A stretch of 64,000 nt of DNA from Thiotrichales bacterium (GTDB lineage: Bacteria > Pseudomonadota > Gammaproteobacteria > Thiomicrospirales > Thiomicrospiraceae): the NCBI GenBank assembly GCA_016938655.1, contig JAFGUG010000026.1, positions 93,971-157,970 of the forward strand, written 5' to 3'. Position numbers and translations under genes: made by a program. Under the pieces are notes generated by a model. That model was not told where the DNA came from and searched no databases. It worked only from the letters and a program-made list of their open reading frames with translations. Of the stretch, positions 53,469-60,957 are shown piece by piece (within the stretch, counting starts at the first letter, position 1; each line of letters begins with the position of its first letter).

Positions 53469-54000
53469 GGCAGTAAAAACGCCCTTTCCCGTAGGCGAAC
53501 TGGTTGACATAGCGCCGTTGATTGCGCCTGGTATCGATTGGAGTGTTTGGTTAGAAACCGCCTTTTGGATTTTAGCAGGCCTGCTCATTTTGGTTTTTTT
53601 ACTCTATGTTATGGGTTTTTTGTATCGTCCATTTTTGTTTAAGTGGCAACTGGTGCGCTTGCAAAAGGACGTTTCAGCTCATCAAACAACGATTTCGAAA
53701 TCTGAAATTGCAAAGCTGTACCATTGGTTCATTCATTACCAAACTTGGCTCAGTGCGACCAAGCATCCAGCGATGCAAGTTGAAACTTTTAAAGCAGCCT
53801 TACACGATTTAAGAGAAGGCATTAACGTGAGCTGTTTTTCAAACCAATCTGTTTCACGTGAAACCTACCTAGATTTAATTTCAACCGCGCAATCGATTTT
53901 GAAACAGAACGCCCAATTTTCAGCGCCGTTCTCTCCTTTAAAAGAGCTTAAGTTGCGGTTCAAAAATGTTAAAAACAAGGTTGCAGCATGGAAACGATAA
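53461..54000 (+). CDS. DUF4381-like membrane protein (Bat operon 2)
   Basis: The 179-residue protein starts at the ATG at 53461 overlapping the DUF58 stop (GGTGAG upstream); a longer frame from 53413 lies within the DUF58 gene. One membrane helix at about 30-52 (FWILAGLLILVFLLYVMGFL) carries a perfect palindrome copy encoding Leu-Ala-Gly-Leu-Leu. A helical soluble domain follows. It is much diverged from its partner in operon 1, so the family is inferred largely from position and topology. Confidence 0.75.
   Translation: MVEAVKTPFPVGELVDIAPLIAPGIDWSVWLETAFWILAGLLILVFLLYVMGFLYRPFLFKWQLVRLQKDVSAHQTTISKSEIAKLYHWFIHYQTWLSATKHPAMQVETFKAALHDLREGINVSCFSNQSVSRETYLDLISTAQSILKQNAQFSAPFSPLKELKLRFKNVKNKVAAWKR
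53574..53585. repeat. Iterated palindrome AGCAGGCCTGCT inside the DUF4381 gene
   Basis: A perfect 12-bp copy in coding sequence, read as Ala-Gly-Leu-Leu within a membrane helix. Confidence 0.75.
53851..53864. promoter_or_regulatory. parS-like ParB binding site (perfect core) inside the DUF4381 gene
   Basis: GTTTCACGTGAAAC encodes VSRET. It is the most distal of the four perfect copies, 42.4 kb from the first. Confidence 0.75.
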
Positions 54001-55148
54001 TTATCGGCTTGCTTGCGGCGCTGCAATTTCAGGTAGACAGCTTTACGAACCCAGATTGGTTGTGGCTAATTTTATTGTGGCCGATGTTGTGGTTTGTGCA
54101 TCTGTTGCGTGGCGCACAAGATGATTTGGGTCAGCAACAGGCTGCGCGCGAGTTTGTGTTTAAACATCCGTTGATTCATCTGCAAACGCAGGCAAAAGCC
54201 TTAACCAAGCAAAAGCGTCAACCATTTTCGTTGTTGAAACTGTTTATGCAAATGCTGCGTGGATTCATTTTAATCAGCTTAGCCGTTGCTTTAGCGCAAC
54301 CCATTAAGTTGCAACCGGTTGACCCAAAGCCGCAACAAAAAACCGTGCGCGACGTGGTGTTTGTAATAGAGAGTTCCGCGACCTTTTTACTGCCAGACTA
54401 TCAAGTAAATGGTCAACCTACTCAGCGGATAGAGGTGGTCAAGTCGGTGCTGGATGATTTTATCTCGGGGCTCAGTGGCAATCGATTTGGCTTGGTAATT
54501 TATGCAGAAGCCGCTTACACCTTAATGCCGTTGAGCAGTGATCAAACGGCGGCGCGTTTAAATTTAAAACGACTGAAACCCTATTTAGCCGGCAGAACCG
54601 ATGAAGCAATGGGTGAAGCCTTAGGGTTGGCGTTACAACAAAACGAAACGAGTTTGAGTGGCTTGGATAAGCAGAGCGAACCCTTAAAACGCGTGGTGGT
54701 GTTGATTAGTGATGGTTCATCACAACCGAGTCGATTACAGATCAGCGAAGCGGTAAATTATGCCCAAACCCTAAATATTCCGATCTATACGGTGGGGGTA
54801 GGAGCGAGCAGTCAAGCCGCCGATCAACGACAATATTCTGGATTACTCTATCAGCCGTTAGAGTCGGACTCGTTAAAACAGATTGCGCGTGAAACCTTGG
54901 GTCAATACTACCAAATTGGCAGTGGTGATGACTTACAGCAAGTGCTGAGTAAAATTGATGCCTCGGAAGGCGTACCGTTTGTTGCGCCACCGAACCCGCC
55001 ACAAGAGAAGCCTTTGTATTTTGTGCCATTAACGGTGAGCGTTTTACTGTTTTTTATCTATGGTTTGCTCAGTCTGTTTCAGGGGGCTAAAACCGTCTTG
55101 CCGACTTCTCGTGTTTTAAACACCCAGCAAGAGGCCAATCATGAGTGA
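53988..55148 (+). CDS. batA: BatA-like VWA membrane protein with altered MIDAS (Bat operon 2)
   Basis: The 386-residue protein has membrane helices at about 22-40 and 88-105 and one near 340-360. The VWA domain has an altered metal motif, ESSAT at 128-132, where DxSxS is expected. The later GRTDEAMGEALGLAL and LISDGSSQPS keep a VWA-like pattern. It is a paralogue of the gene at 32.3-33.3 kb, but metal binding may be lost or changed. It overlaps neighbouring genes at both ends. Confidence 0.85.
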   Translation: METIIIGLLAALQFQVDSFTNPDWLWLILLWPMLWFVHLLRGAQDDLGQQQAAREFVFKHPLIHLQTQAKALTKQKRQPFSLLKLFMQMLRGFILISLAVALAQPIKLQPVDPKPQQKTVRDVVFVIESSATFLLPDYQVNGQPTQRIEVVKSVLDDFISGLSGNRFGLVIYAEAAYTLMPLSSDQTAARLNLKRLKPYLAGRTDEAMGEALGLALQQNETSLSGLDKQSEPLKRVVVLISDGSSQPSRLQISEAVNYAQTLNIPIYTVGVGASSQAADQRQYSGLLYQPLESDSLKQIARETLGQYYQIGSGDDLQQVLSKIDASEGVPFVAPPNPPQEKPLYFVPLTVSVLLFFIYGLLSLFQGAKTVLPTSRVLNTQQEANHE

Positions 55149-57249
55149 ATTAATGGCTCTGTTTAGCGTGTTGTTGAGTGGTGACCTGCAGTGGCGAGCG
55201 CCCATGTGGTTATGGGGTTTGTTGATGCCATTTGTGGTGCTGATTGTCATGCGCTTAATGGTGCGTAAAAACAAGCAAGGGTATGCCGATGCGCATTTGT
55301 GGCCGTGGGTGCAAGTGTCGTCAAATAACTCGGTAACGGCACTTACAAAAACCAGCAGGCCTGCTGATTTTAAACAGGCGTTTTCTGAGCGTTTTTTAGG
55401 TCGCTTACTAAGACGGATTTTAGTTCTTAAAAAGCTTCTGTCGCCATTACGTCTATTGGCCATTGCGTGGTTGAGTTTGATGATTGCGGTAGCCGGGCCA
55501 AGAAGCTTGCAGTCCACTGAGCTTGAATCGACGCGTGGTGGCGTGGATATTTTAGTGGTGATGGACTTATCGCATTCGATGACTGCAACTGATGTCTATC
55601 CAAATCGTTTTTTACAGGCTAAAAGTTTGGTAGAGAGTTTAAAAAACAGTCTTCAAACCGACGACCGTTTAGCCTTGATGGGCTATGCCGGACAACCGCA
55701 CTTGATTTCACCCTTGAGTTTTGATCGTGACCTGTTTCAGCATAACCTCGATTTAATCGCCCCAGATATGTTGCCTACGCAGGGGAGCTGGTTGGAGTTG
55801 GCATTGATAGACGGCGTGAACCATTTGGCGCAAACCGCGGGTAAAACCAAAGTGATGTTGGTGTTAACCAATGGCAACCCGATTTTTTGGCAAACGCCTG
55901 AACTGCCCAGTCGCTTTGCCAATAGGCCCTTTGCGGATGATTTACGAAGTTCACAAACTGGCGTTAAAACCATTTTGGTTGGTATTGGCAAGCCCACGCC
56001 AAGCACCTTGACGGATGAAAGCCACAAAACCGGCAAGCTGCACGCTAACGGGTTGTTGGTGCAAAGTCGTTTAGAAGAACTGAGTTTAAAAAAATGGGCG
56101 CAAAATCTGCAAGGGGTTTATCTGCGTGGCGATGAATCGCAAGCTTTTCTGCAAAAATTGTTAACCGAGGTGACCTTACCAGCGGGGCAACGGTTAGAGC
56201 AAAACAACCAACAAAATTGGCAGGATTTTGCACACCCGTTTATGGTGATTACGGTGGTTGCGTTGTTGTTCGCGTTTTATCCGGTTGCCGTGTTTCCAGG
56301 CATTTCGCGCAGAGAAAAATCAGCGGTTAAAAGCACAATTTCGTCTTCAGGGGTGATTGGAGGCCTGCTGATTTTGAGTGCATTTTTGTGTTCAGCGTTC
56401 ATGACCCAGTCAGTATTTGCAAAGAGCAATAGCGATGCTAACGTTGCACTTGAACAGCAAGCATTTGAGGCATATCAAAACAAAGACTACGAACACGCGA
56501 CTATTTTGTATGATCAATTAAATAGCTATTCGGGTTGGATGGGCGCGGGTTCCGCCGCTTATAAAAACGATGATTTAGAATCCGCTGTCTTGTATTTCCG
56601 TCAAGCGGCACTGAGTGCGCCTGACGATGTGACTCGTAGCCAAGCCTTGTTTAACTTGGGTAACGGTTTTTATTTAGCGAACTTGTTGCCGCAAGCCATC
56701 GAATCTTACCAGCAAGCGTTGTTGTATCAATCCGAATATCCGCAAGCCAAGCATAACTTAGCGTTGGCCAGTGAACGCTTAAAGATTGAGCAGGCTAATC
56801 AAAAGCAAGGCAAAGGTAAAAACGGCGATGAAGACAGTGAAGGTGACGGTGATAAGGGCAAAGGGCGGGGCGATGACGGCGCTTTTTACGGTGGCCAAAA
56901 ACCCAGTGCCGATGCCAAAGAACCCGGCTTTGGTGCCGATGGTGACATTATGGGCGGCGACCGCAGTGGTGAAGGCGTGATTTTACCGCTGGATGGTGAT
57001 GTCACCGACTATCAATTACACATTGACGGAAAAGTGCAGTTGAACGCTGAGACGCGCGCCCATCAAGCCAATAGCAATGCCATTGTCGAGCGAGCCAAAC
57101 AACGTCAGCGTGCAGAGGTGTTTCAGCAACAGTTGCAAAAAATTGATGACAATCAGGCGACCTTATTAAAACGTCTGTTTGAACGTGAATCCGGTTTTCA
57201 GGCACCGCAAGAAAAGCCGCATCCGATTCCTGGATTGCAGCCATGGTAG
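55141..57249 (+). CDS. BatB-BatC fusion: VWA plus TPR protein (Bat operon 2)
   Basis: The 702-residue protein has membrane helices (about 22-40 and 103-118), a VWA domain with intact DLSHS at 142-146, and another helix near 370-385 and 405-425. TPR repeats follow at about 430-545. A Gly/Asp/Lys-rich linker (about 555-620) replaces the Gln/Glu-rich tail of its paralogue, so the disordered parts have diverged most. It starts 8 bases inside the previous gene. Confidence 0.87.
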   Translation: MSELMALFSVLLSGDLQWRAPMWLWGLLMPFVVLIVMRLMVRKNKQGYADAHLWPWVQVSSNNSVTALTKTSRPADFKQAFSERFLGRLLRRILVLKKLLSPLRLLAIAWLSLMIAVAGPRSLQSTELESTRGGVDILVVMDLSHSMTATDVYPNRFLQAKSLVESLKNSLQTDDRLALMGYAGQPHLISPLSFDRDLFQHNLDLIAPDMLPTQGSWLELALIDGVNHLAQTAGKTKVMLVLTNGNPIFWQTPELPSRFANRPFADDLRSSQTGVKTILVGIGKPTPSTLTDESHKTGKLHANGLLVQSRLEELSLKKWAQNLQGVYLRGDESQAFLQKLLTEVTLPAGQRLEQNNQQNWQDFAHPFMVITVVALLFAFYPVAVFPGISRREKSAVKSTISSSGVIGGLLILSAFLCSAFMTQSVFAKSNSDANVALEQQAFEAYQNKDYEHATILYDQLNSYSGWMGAGSAAYKNDDLESAVLYFRQAALSAPDDVTRSQALFNLGNGFYLANLLPQAIESYQQALLYQSEYPQAKHNLALASERLKIEQANQKQGKGKNGDEDSEGDGDKGKGRGDDGAFYGGQKPSADAKEPGFGADGDIMGGDRSGEGVILPLDGDVTDYQLHIDGKVQLNAETRAHQANSNAIVERAKQRQRAEVFQQQLQKIDDNQATLLKRLFERESGFQAPQEKPHPIPGLQPW
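55354..55365. repeat. Iterated palindrome AGCAGGCCTGCT inside the BatB-BatC gene
   Basis: A perfect 12-bp copy, read as Ser-Arg-Pro-Ala, flanked by AAAACC and GATTTT like the intergenic copies. It is in a poorly constrained loop of the protein. Confidence 0.75.
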
Positions 57250-58763
57250 GTCTTTTAAAGGGGTTTAAACGTTTTAAGGCAGTAAGCTTGCTGTTGTTAC
57301 TCGCTTTGTTCAGTCAGCTGGCATTGGGTGCAGGCGGGTTGGTTAAAATCTATCCTCAGGCCGTTATGTTGGGTGAACGCGTGACCTTGGTATTAAATGG
57401 CGACCAAGCGTTGCGCGACTTTGACAAATTGGACTTAACTGAACTGCAACAGCAGTTTGCGATTCAAGAAGTTGATGCCGGTTCTGACCAAGTTCGCTTA
57501 CGACTCTATCCACTATCAGCAGGCCTGCTGACGATTCCTGAGATAAAAACGGGTGCCATTCATATTCCGCAAACACCCATTACCGTTAACCCCAATCCAG
57601 AAGTCACGATAGTTTGGCAGCCCCCAAAATCGCAAGCGTATTTAGGAGAAAATTTAGTTTGGAAAGCGACCGTTGAACTGAAAAACTCGGCAAATCAAGC
57701 GAGTTTTAAAGGGCGTGAAAATGACGGTTGGCAAACGGAAATACAAGAACAAGCGGTGAGTGAAAAACTTAATCAGGGTGAACCAACCCCCTCTAAAACT
57801 GATGTTCTGGTGGCAAATTATCAATTTTTAACCAGCGACTTAACCGCGAATAACCAAACGCAAACCATTCGTTCACCTGCGGTTGTGGTTAAAAACACGT
57901 CCAATCGCCGTTGGCTATTTGTTGATGCGCCGCAAACCTTAATAATTCAGCCTTTACCGCAGTTTTTACCCATGAACATGACAGTAGGGAAGGTCGGTTT
58001 TACTCAGGACACTGGAGGGTTTTTTAAGGTAGCGGGTGATTTAAATTATTGGGTTTGGCGTATTGAAGGCGAAGGATTGGATGCATTTGTGTTACAGAAT
58101 TTAGCACATCAATTGATTGGTCAGATGGCGCATAACGAAGAAATTGAGTGGTTAAGTGAGAGCCGTGAACCCAATACACAACTAACTGAAACAGGTTTGA
58201 CCAGTTCGTTAATTGTTCGTTTACCGTATCGAATTGTGCAACCAGGCCTGCTGACTTTGCCAGAACTTACCGTGCGCTATTTTGATGTCGAAACCGGCAA
58301 GTTAGTCAATCAAGTGGTTGAATCCCGTTTCTTAATGGCGCTGCCAATTTGGTTGCTGTGGATTGGGCAGTGGTTGGCTTTAATTATCGGTTTTACCCTT
58401 GTTTATGGTGTGCTTTGGCAAACTAAGCAGGCCTGGTTAAATTGGAAGTTTCGCCAAGCGATTCTGAAAGCGCAAAGCACGGAGCAGTTAATCAGCGCAA
58501 TGTTTGATTGGCAACAACAGCAAGGTTCACTTTTCAAACCGAAGCAGAAAATGGCCCGTGTTAAGTCTTTGCATGAATTTCAGATGTGGTATGAACAGCG
58601 TTATGTTAAGTCTGATATATTGAATGATTTAATCCAATCGTTAAATCAAACTATGTACGCTACTTCACCCTACCAACAAACTTGGATGAATGCACAGCAG
58701 CAGGCAAAAGCTTGGTTACAAACTGTGCCGCTTCTAAGTTTAACTCGGTTTAATCGACGTTAA
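57243..58763 (+). CDS. batD: BatD-like protein (Bat operon 2)
   Basis: The 506-residue protein has a signal peptide (about 1-29, ending ALGA), Ig-like beta domains (KIYPQAVMLGERVTLVLNGD), one membrane helix near 378-398 and a cytoplasmic helical end. It is shorter than its paralogue (576). It overlaps the previous gene by 7 bases. Its 3' end overlaps the convergent gene at 58750 by 14 bases. Confidence 0.83.
   Translation: MVGLLKGFKRFKAVSLLLLLALFSQLALGAGGLVKIYPQAVMLGERVTLVLNGDQALRDFDKLDLTELQQQFAIQEVDAGSDQVRLRLYPLSAGLLTIPEIKTGAIHIPQTPITVNPNPEVTIVWQPPKSQAYLGENLVWKATVELKNSANQASFKGRENDGWQTEIQEQAVSEKLNQGEPTPSKTDVLVANYQFLTSDLTANNQTQTIRSPAVVVKNTSNRRWLFVDAPQTLIIQPLPQFLPMNMTVGKVGFTQDTGGFFKVAGDLNYWVWRIEGEGLDAFVLQNLAHQLIGQMAHNEEIEWLSESREPNTQLTETGLTSSLIVRLPYRIVQPGLLTLPELTVRYFDVETGKLVNQVVESRFLMALPIWLLWIGQWLALIIGFTLVYGVLWQTKQAWLNWKFRQAILKAQSTEQLISAMFDWQQQQGSLFKPKQKMARVKSLHEFQMWYEQRYVKSDILNDLIQSLNQTMYATSPYQQTWMNAQQQAKAWLQTVPLLSLTRFNRR
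57516..57531. repeat. Iterated palindrome TCAGCAGGCCTGCTGA inside batD of operon 2
   Basis: A perfect 16-bp palindrome in coding sequence, read Ser-Ala-Gly-Leu-Leu. Confidence 0.75.
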
Positions 58764-59196
58764 TTCCATTCAATAGCCTACGTAAACCTTTGTTTTGGCT
58801 CCACCAAATCAGCGGCAAAACACAAGCGGATGTGGTCAAAATATCGAGTAGCGTGTGATAGTTCTGGAAAATCATTAATGCCGCATAAAACGCTATAGAG
58901 AGACTTGCAATGAGCGATAGCGTGGCAGTTTGCCGAGCAATAAAGACCACAAAAACAAGAGCCAGGGCCGTATGGGTGCTGTAATCCAATCCAAATATAG
59001 GCCAGATGGCCAGTGCGTTATCTAGCATCATCATTAAATAAATAAAAGCGACGGATAACAGCAAACCAAGCATCGAAACCTTGGCTTCTTTAATGCCGGA
59101 TTGAGTGATTTTCTTCCAAAGAAGGATAAGTGTAAACAGCGCAAGTGCTGGAATGTAAGCGTCTGCAATAAGCGCCCATTGCTGATAGGTGAGCAT
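58750..59196 (-). CDS. Small multi-helix membrane protein, possibly PAP2-like
   Basis: The 148-residue protein has about four to five hydrophobic helices. DYSTHTALALVF and YHTLLDIL recall the SGH and HxxxD motifs of PAP2 lipid phosphatases, but the first motif (KxxxxxxRP) is not seen and the length is short. I cannot assign a function. The ATG overlaps no neighbour; the stop overlaps batD of operon 2 by 14 bases in convergent orientation. Confidence 0.6.
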   Translation of the reverse strand: MLTYQQWALIADAYIPALALFTLILLWKKITQSGIKEAKVSMLGLLLSVAFIYLMMMLDNALAIWPIFGLDYSTHTALALVFVVFIARQTATLSLIASLSIAFYAALMIFQNYHTLLDILTTSACVLPLIWWSQNKGLRRLLNGINVD

Positions 59197-59221
59197 AGTT
59201 AGCGTGAGGTCTTGTGAAGTA

Positions 59222-59245
59222 AAACCCAGCAGGCCTGCTGGGTTT
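59222..59245. terminator. Iterated palindrome copy, perfect 24-bp inverted repeat
   Basis: The core CCCAGCAGGCCTGCTGGG (59225-59242) with AAA and TTT on either side is a perfect 24-bp palindrome just past the stop of the minus-strand gene at 59257. It is the longest perfect copy in the window. Confidence 0.8.
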
Positions 59246-59256
59246 GGAAAGATTAT

Positions 59257-59523
59257 TTAGTCTTTGTTACTGTTGTACATGGCATCAAAGGGTTTGATGA
59301 TTTTTTGGTATTTTTTCCAAGCTAAAATCGTGGCGTATACTTGTGATCCTAAGATGATTGCAAACCCAACATACGCTAAACCGAGCGAAAAATCGTTTAA
59401 TCTGACGACCATTGGAATAATCATCAATATGCCAATAATCAAACCCAGTGTGGCCGTTTTAAGGGCAACGCGCAGGATTGCGGTCATCAGTTTTCGTTTG
59501 TGTTCGGCTGAACCTAGTTCCAT
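59257..59523 (-). CDS. Small two-helix membrane protein, unknown function
   Basis: The 88-residue protein has two hydrophobic segments (about 20-42 and 47-68) between charged ends. No family recognised. It ends 12 bases upstream (in transcription) of the 24-bp palindrome. The ATG follows an AGAG stretch. Confidence 0.65.
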   Translation of the reverse strand: MELGSAEHKRKLMTAILRVALKTATLGLIIGILMIIPMVVRLNDFSLGLAYVGFAIILGSQVYATILAWKKYQKIIKPFDAMYNSNKD

Positions 59524-59593
59524 GATATTGCTCTCTTAATTGGATGGTTGTGCACAGCATACCGCTTTTTTAGGGTGTTTGGGGTCGAAAGAT

Positions 59594-60016
59594 TTACAGG
59601 TGTTGGTTCAACCATTGCGTTAAACCATGTAAATCCATGGCTCCCGACATTCGGGTGATCTCTTGACCGCCTTTAAAAATGGCTAGCGTTGGAATGGAGC
59701 GAATGTTGAATTGTGCGCCTAGTTGCTGTTCGGTTTCGGTGTTGATTTTAACAAATCGAGCACGCGGTTCAAACTTTGCGGCGGCGGCAGAAAACGTCGG
59801 TGCAAATCCCTGACAAGGGCCGCACCAAGGCGCCCAAAAATCCACCACTAAGGGTTGGTCGGTTTTTTGATAGGCGCGTAAAAATTGTTCGGTATTCATC
59901 TCAAGTGGTTTGCCACTAAACAGAGGGCTTTTGCACTTTCCACAAGTCGGTTCGCTACTGAGTTTGTCATCGGCAACGCGGTTTAAACCAGCGCAGCTCG
60001 GGCACATAATAATCAT
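59594..60016 (-). CDS. trxC: Thioredoxin 2
   Basis: Zinc-binding thioredoxin of 140 residues, a cytoplasmic disulfide reductase induced by oxidative stress in E. coli. It has an N-terminal zinc ribbon with two CxxC pairs (CPSC and CGKC) and the active site WCGPC in VVDFWAPWCGPC. Length fits TrxC (139). It is monocistronic. Confidence 0.95.
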   Translation of the reverse strand: MIIMCPSCAGLNRVADDKLSSEPTCGKCKSPLFSGKPLEMNTEQFLRAYQKTDQPLVVDFWAPWCGPCQGFAPTFSAAAAKFEPRARFVKINTETEQQLGAQFNIRSIPTLAIFKGGQEITRMSGAMDLHGLTQWLNQHL

Positions 60017-60107
60017 TATTCTGACTTCCTATTTAATTTTCTTTGTCTCTTAATAGGGGGGTATGACTCGTTTTTCAAGTGATAACGACATTAATTAAGC
60101 AGGTAAG

Positions 60108-60557
60108 TTACTTTAGCCACTCCGGTTTGGGGCTTTCACGTCCTCCCGCTTCAAACCCTTCGTTTACAAAGCCGTGCAAGGTTTCATCATGGCATTGAAT
60201 CAGTTCAATCAACTTAGGGTTTTCAGTGGTTAGGGTTGCCTCTACGCCGTTTTCAACATTGCGATAGGTCATGCTGATTTCGTCTTTATACTGAAAGAGC
60301 GCGACAAATAAAGGGTCCCATGAGCGAATGGCACGTCCCATACCAAAGCGTTTTTCCATGCCGACCACATGCTTTTGCAGGACTTTAACCAGCGCTGGAT
60401 TTTTGGCGGTGGTCGTACTGATAATGCCGTTTTCGATATTAACGGTTTCACGTTTTAGGCTGTCATGCTCCTTAAGCAGTTCTTTAAACAGTGCTTGGTC
60501 TTTAAGGTGTTGTTCATCGGTACCGCGACCGAGTTTGTATTCTAGGGGTTTTTCCAT
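60108..60557 (-). CDS. Unknown protein with two internal repeats
   Basis: The 149-residue product has two copies of a unit of about 50 residues (about 21-71 and 81-131). Each holds an LF, a Asp/His-rich helix, then NIENG/NVENG, a T-T pair, NPxL and a Q-H near the end (compare IENGIISTTTAKNPALVKVL with VENGVEATLTTENPKLIELI). No known motif recognised; the conserved His could bind a metal or haem. The ATG at 60557 has GGAG 9 bases upstream; a longer frame from 60623 lacks one. Confidence 0.7.
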   Translation of the reverse strand: MEKPLEYKLGRGTDEQHLKDQALFKELLKEHDSLKRETVNIENGIISTTTAKNPALVKVLQKHVVGMEKRFGMGRAIRSWDPLFVALFQYKDEISMTYRNVENGVEATLTTENPKLIELIQCHDETLHGFVNEGFEAGGRESPKPEWLK

Positions 60558-60620
60558 GGAAGAATTCTCCAAAGTTTGGCATATAAAAAACTGAATAAGA
60601 GGGTTTGATTGAATTTTGGG

Positions 60621-60752
60621 CAAAAAAAACGCGGTATTGGTCTACCGCGTTCAATCTGAGGAGCAAATTTAAGTGCTTGGCAGATAAGCACTTAAACAGT
60701 GACTTAAAGGGGGTTTAAGTCCAACTAAAAATAACGAACAATTATTTAAGTT
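60621..60752 (-). ncRNA. Candidate small RNA with three hairpins
   Basis: In the 334-base gap between the GTPase and the repeat protein, the minus strand can form three hairpins in a row. The first pairs GACTTAAA with TTTAAGTC (60701-60708 with 60714-60721) around a CCCCC loop. The second is a perfect 11-bp stem (60668-60678 with 60686-60696). The third is the terminator at 60628-60651, with a T8 run. A promoter-like sequence lies just upstream. It could also be the 3' UTR of the GTPase mRNA. Confidence 0.45.
60628..60651 (-). terminator. Intrinsic terminator
   Basis: AACGCGGTA (60628-60636) pairs perfectly with TACCGCGTT (60643-60651) around 6 bases, followed on the minus strand by T8. It ends either a small RNA or the GTPase transcript. 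Confidence 0.9.
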
Positions 60753-60758
60753 GTGATT

Positions 60759-60787
60759 AGTTTAGCGAGGTAACCCTATTTAAGCAA
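60759..60787 (-). promoter_or_regulatory. Possible sigma-70 promoter for the small RNA
   Basis: On the minus strand TTGCTT (60787-60782) and TAAACT (60764-60759) are 17 bases apart. Transcription would start near 60752. This is pattern only. Confidence 0.35.
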
Positions 60788-60957
60788 TGGTCAATAGTTG
60801 AAGAATTGTTGAGGAACTATTGAGATTTATATCCCCATAGGTTTTTTTTATACCTTATTTAAATTATAGAGTTAGCACGCATAATTCCCTTTAAAAACTT
60901 TGCTCGTTTAAAATCAGTTTTGGATGTTTGTATAGAAATGGTGTGTCGTATTCACAT

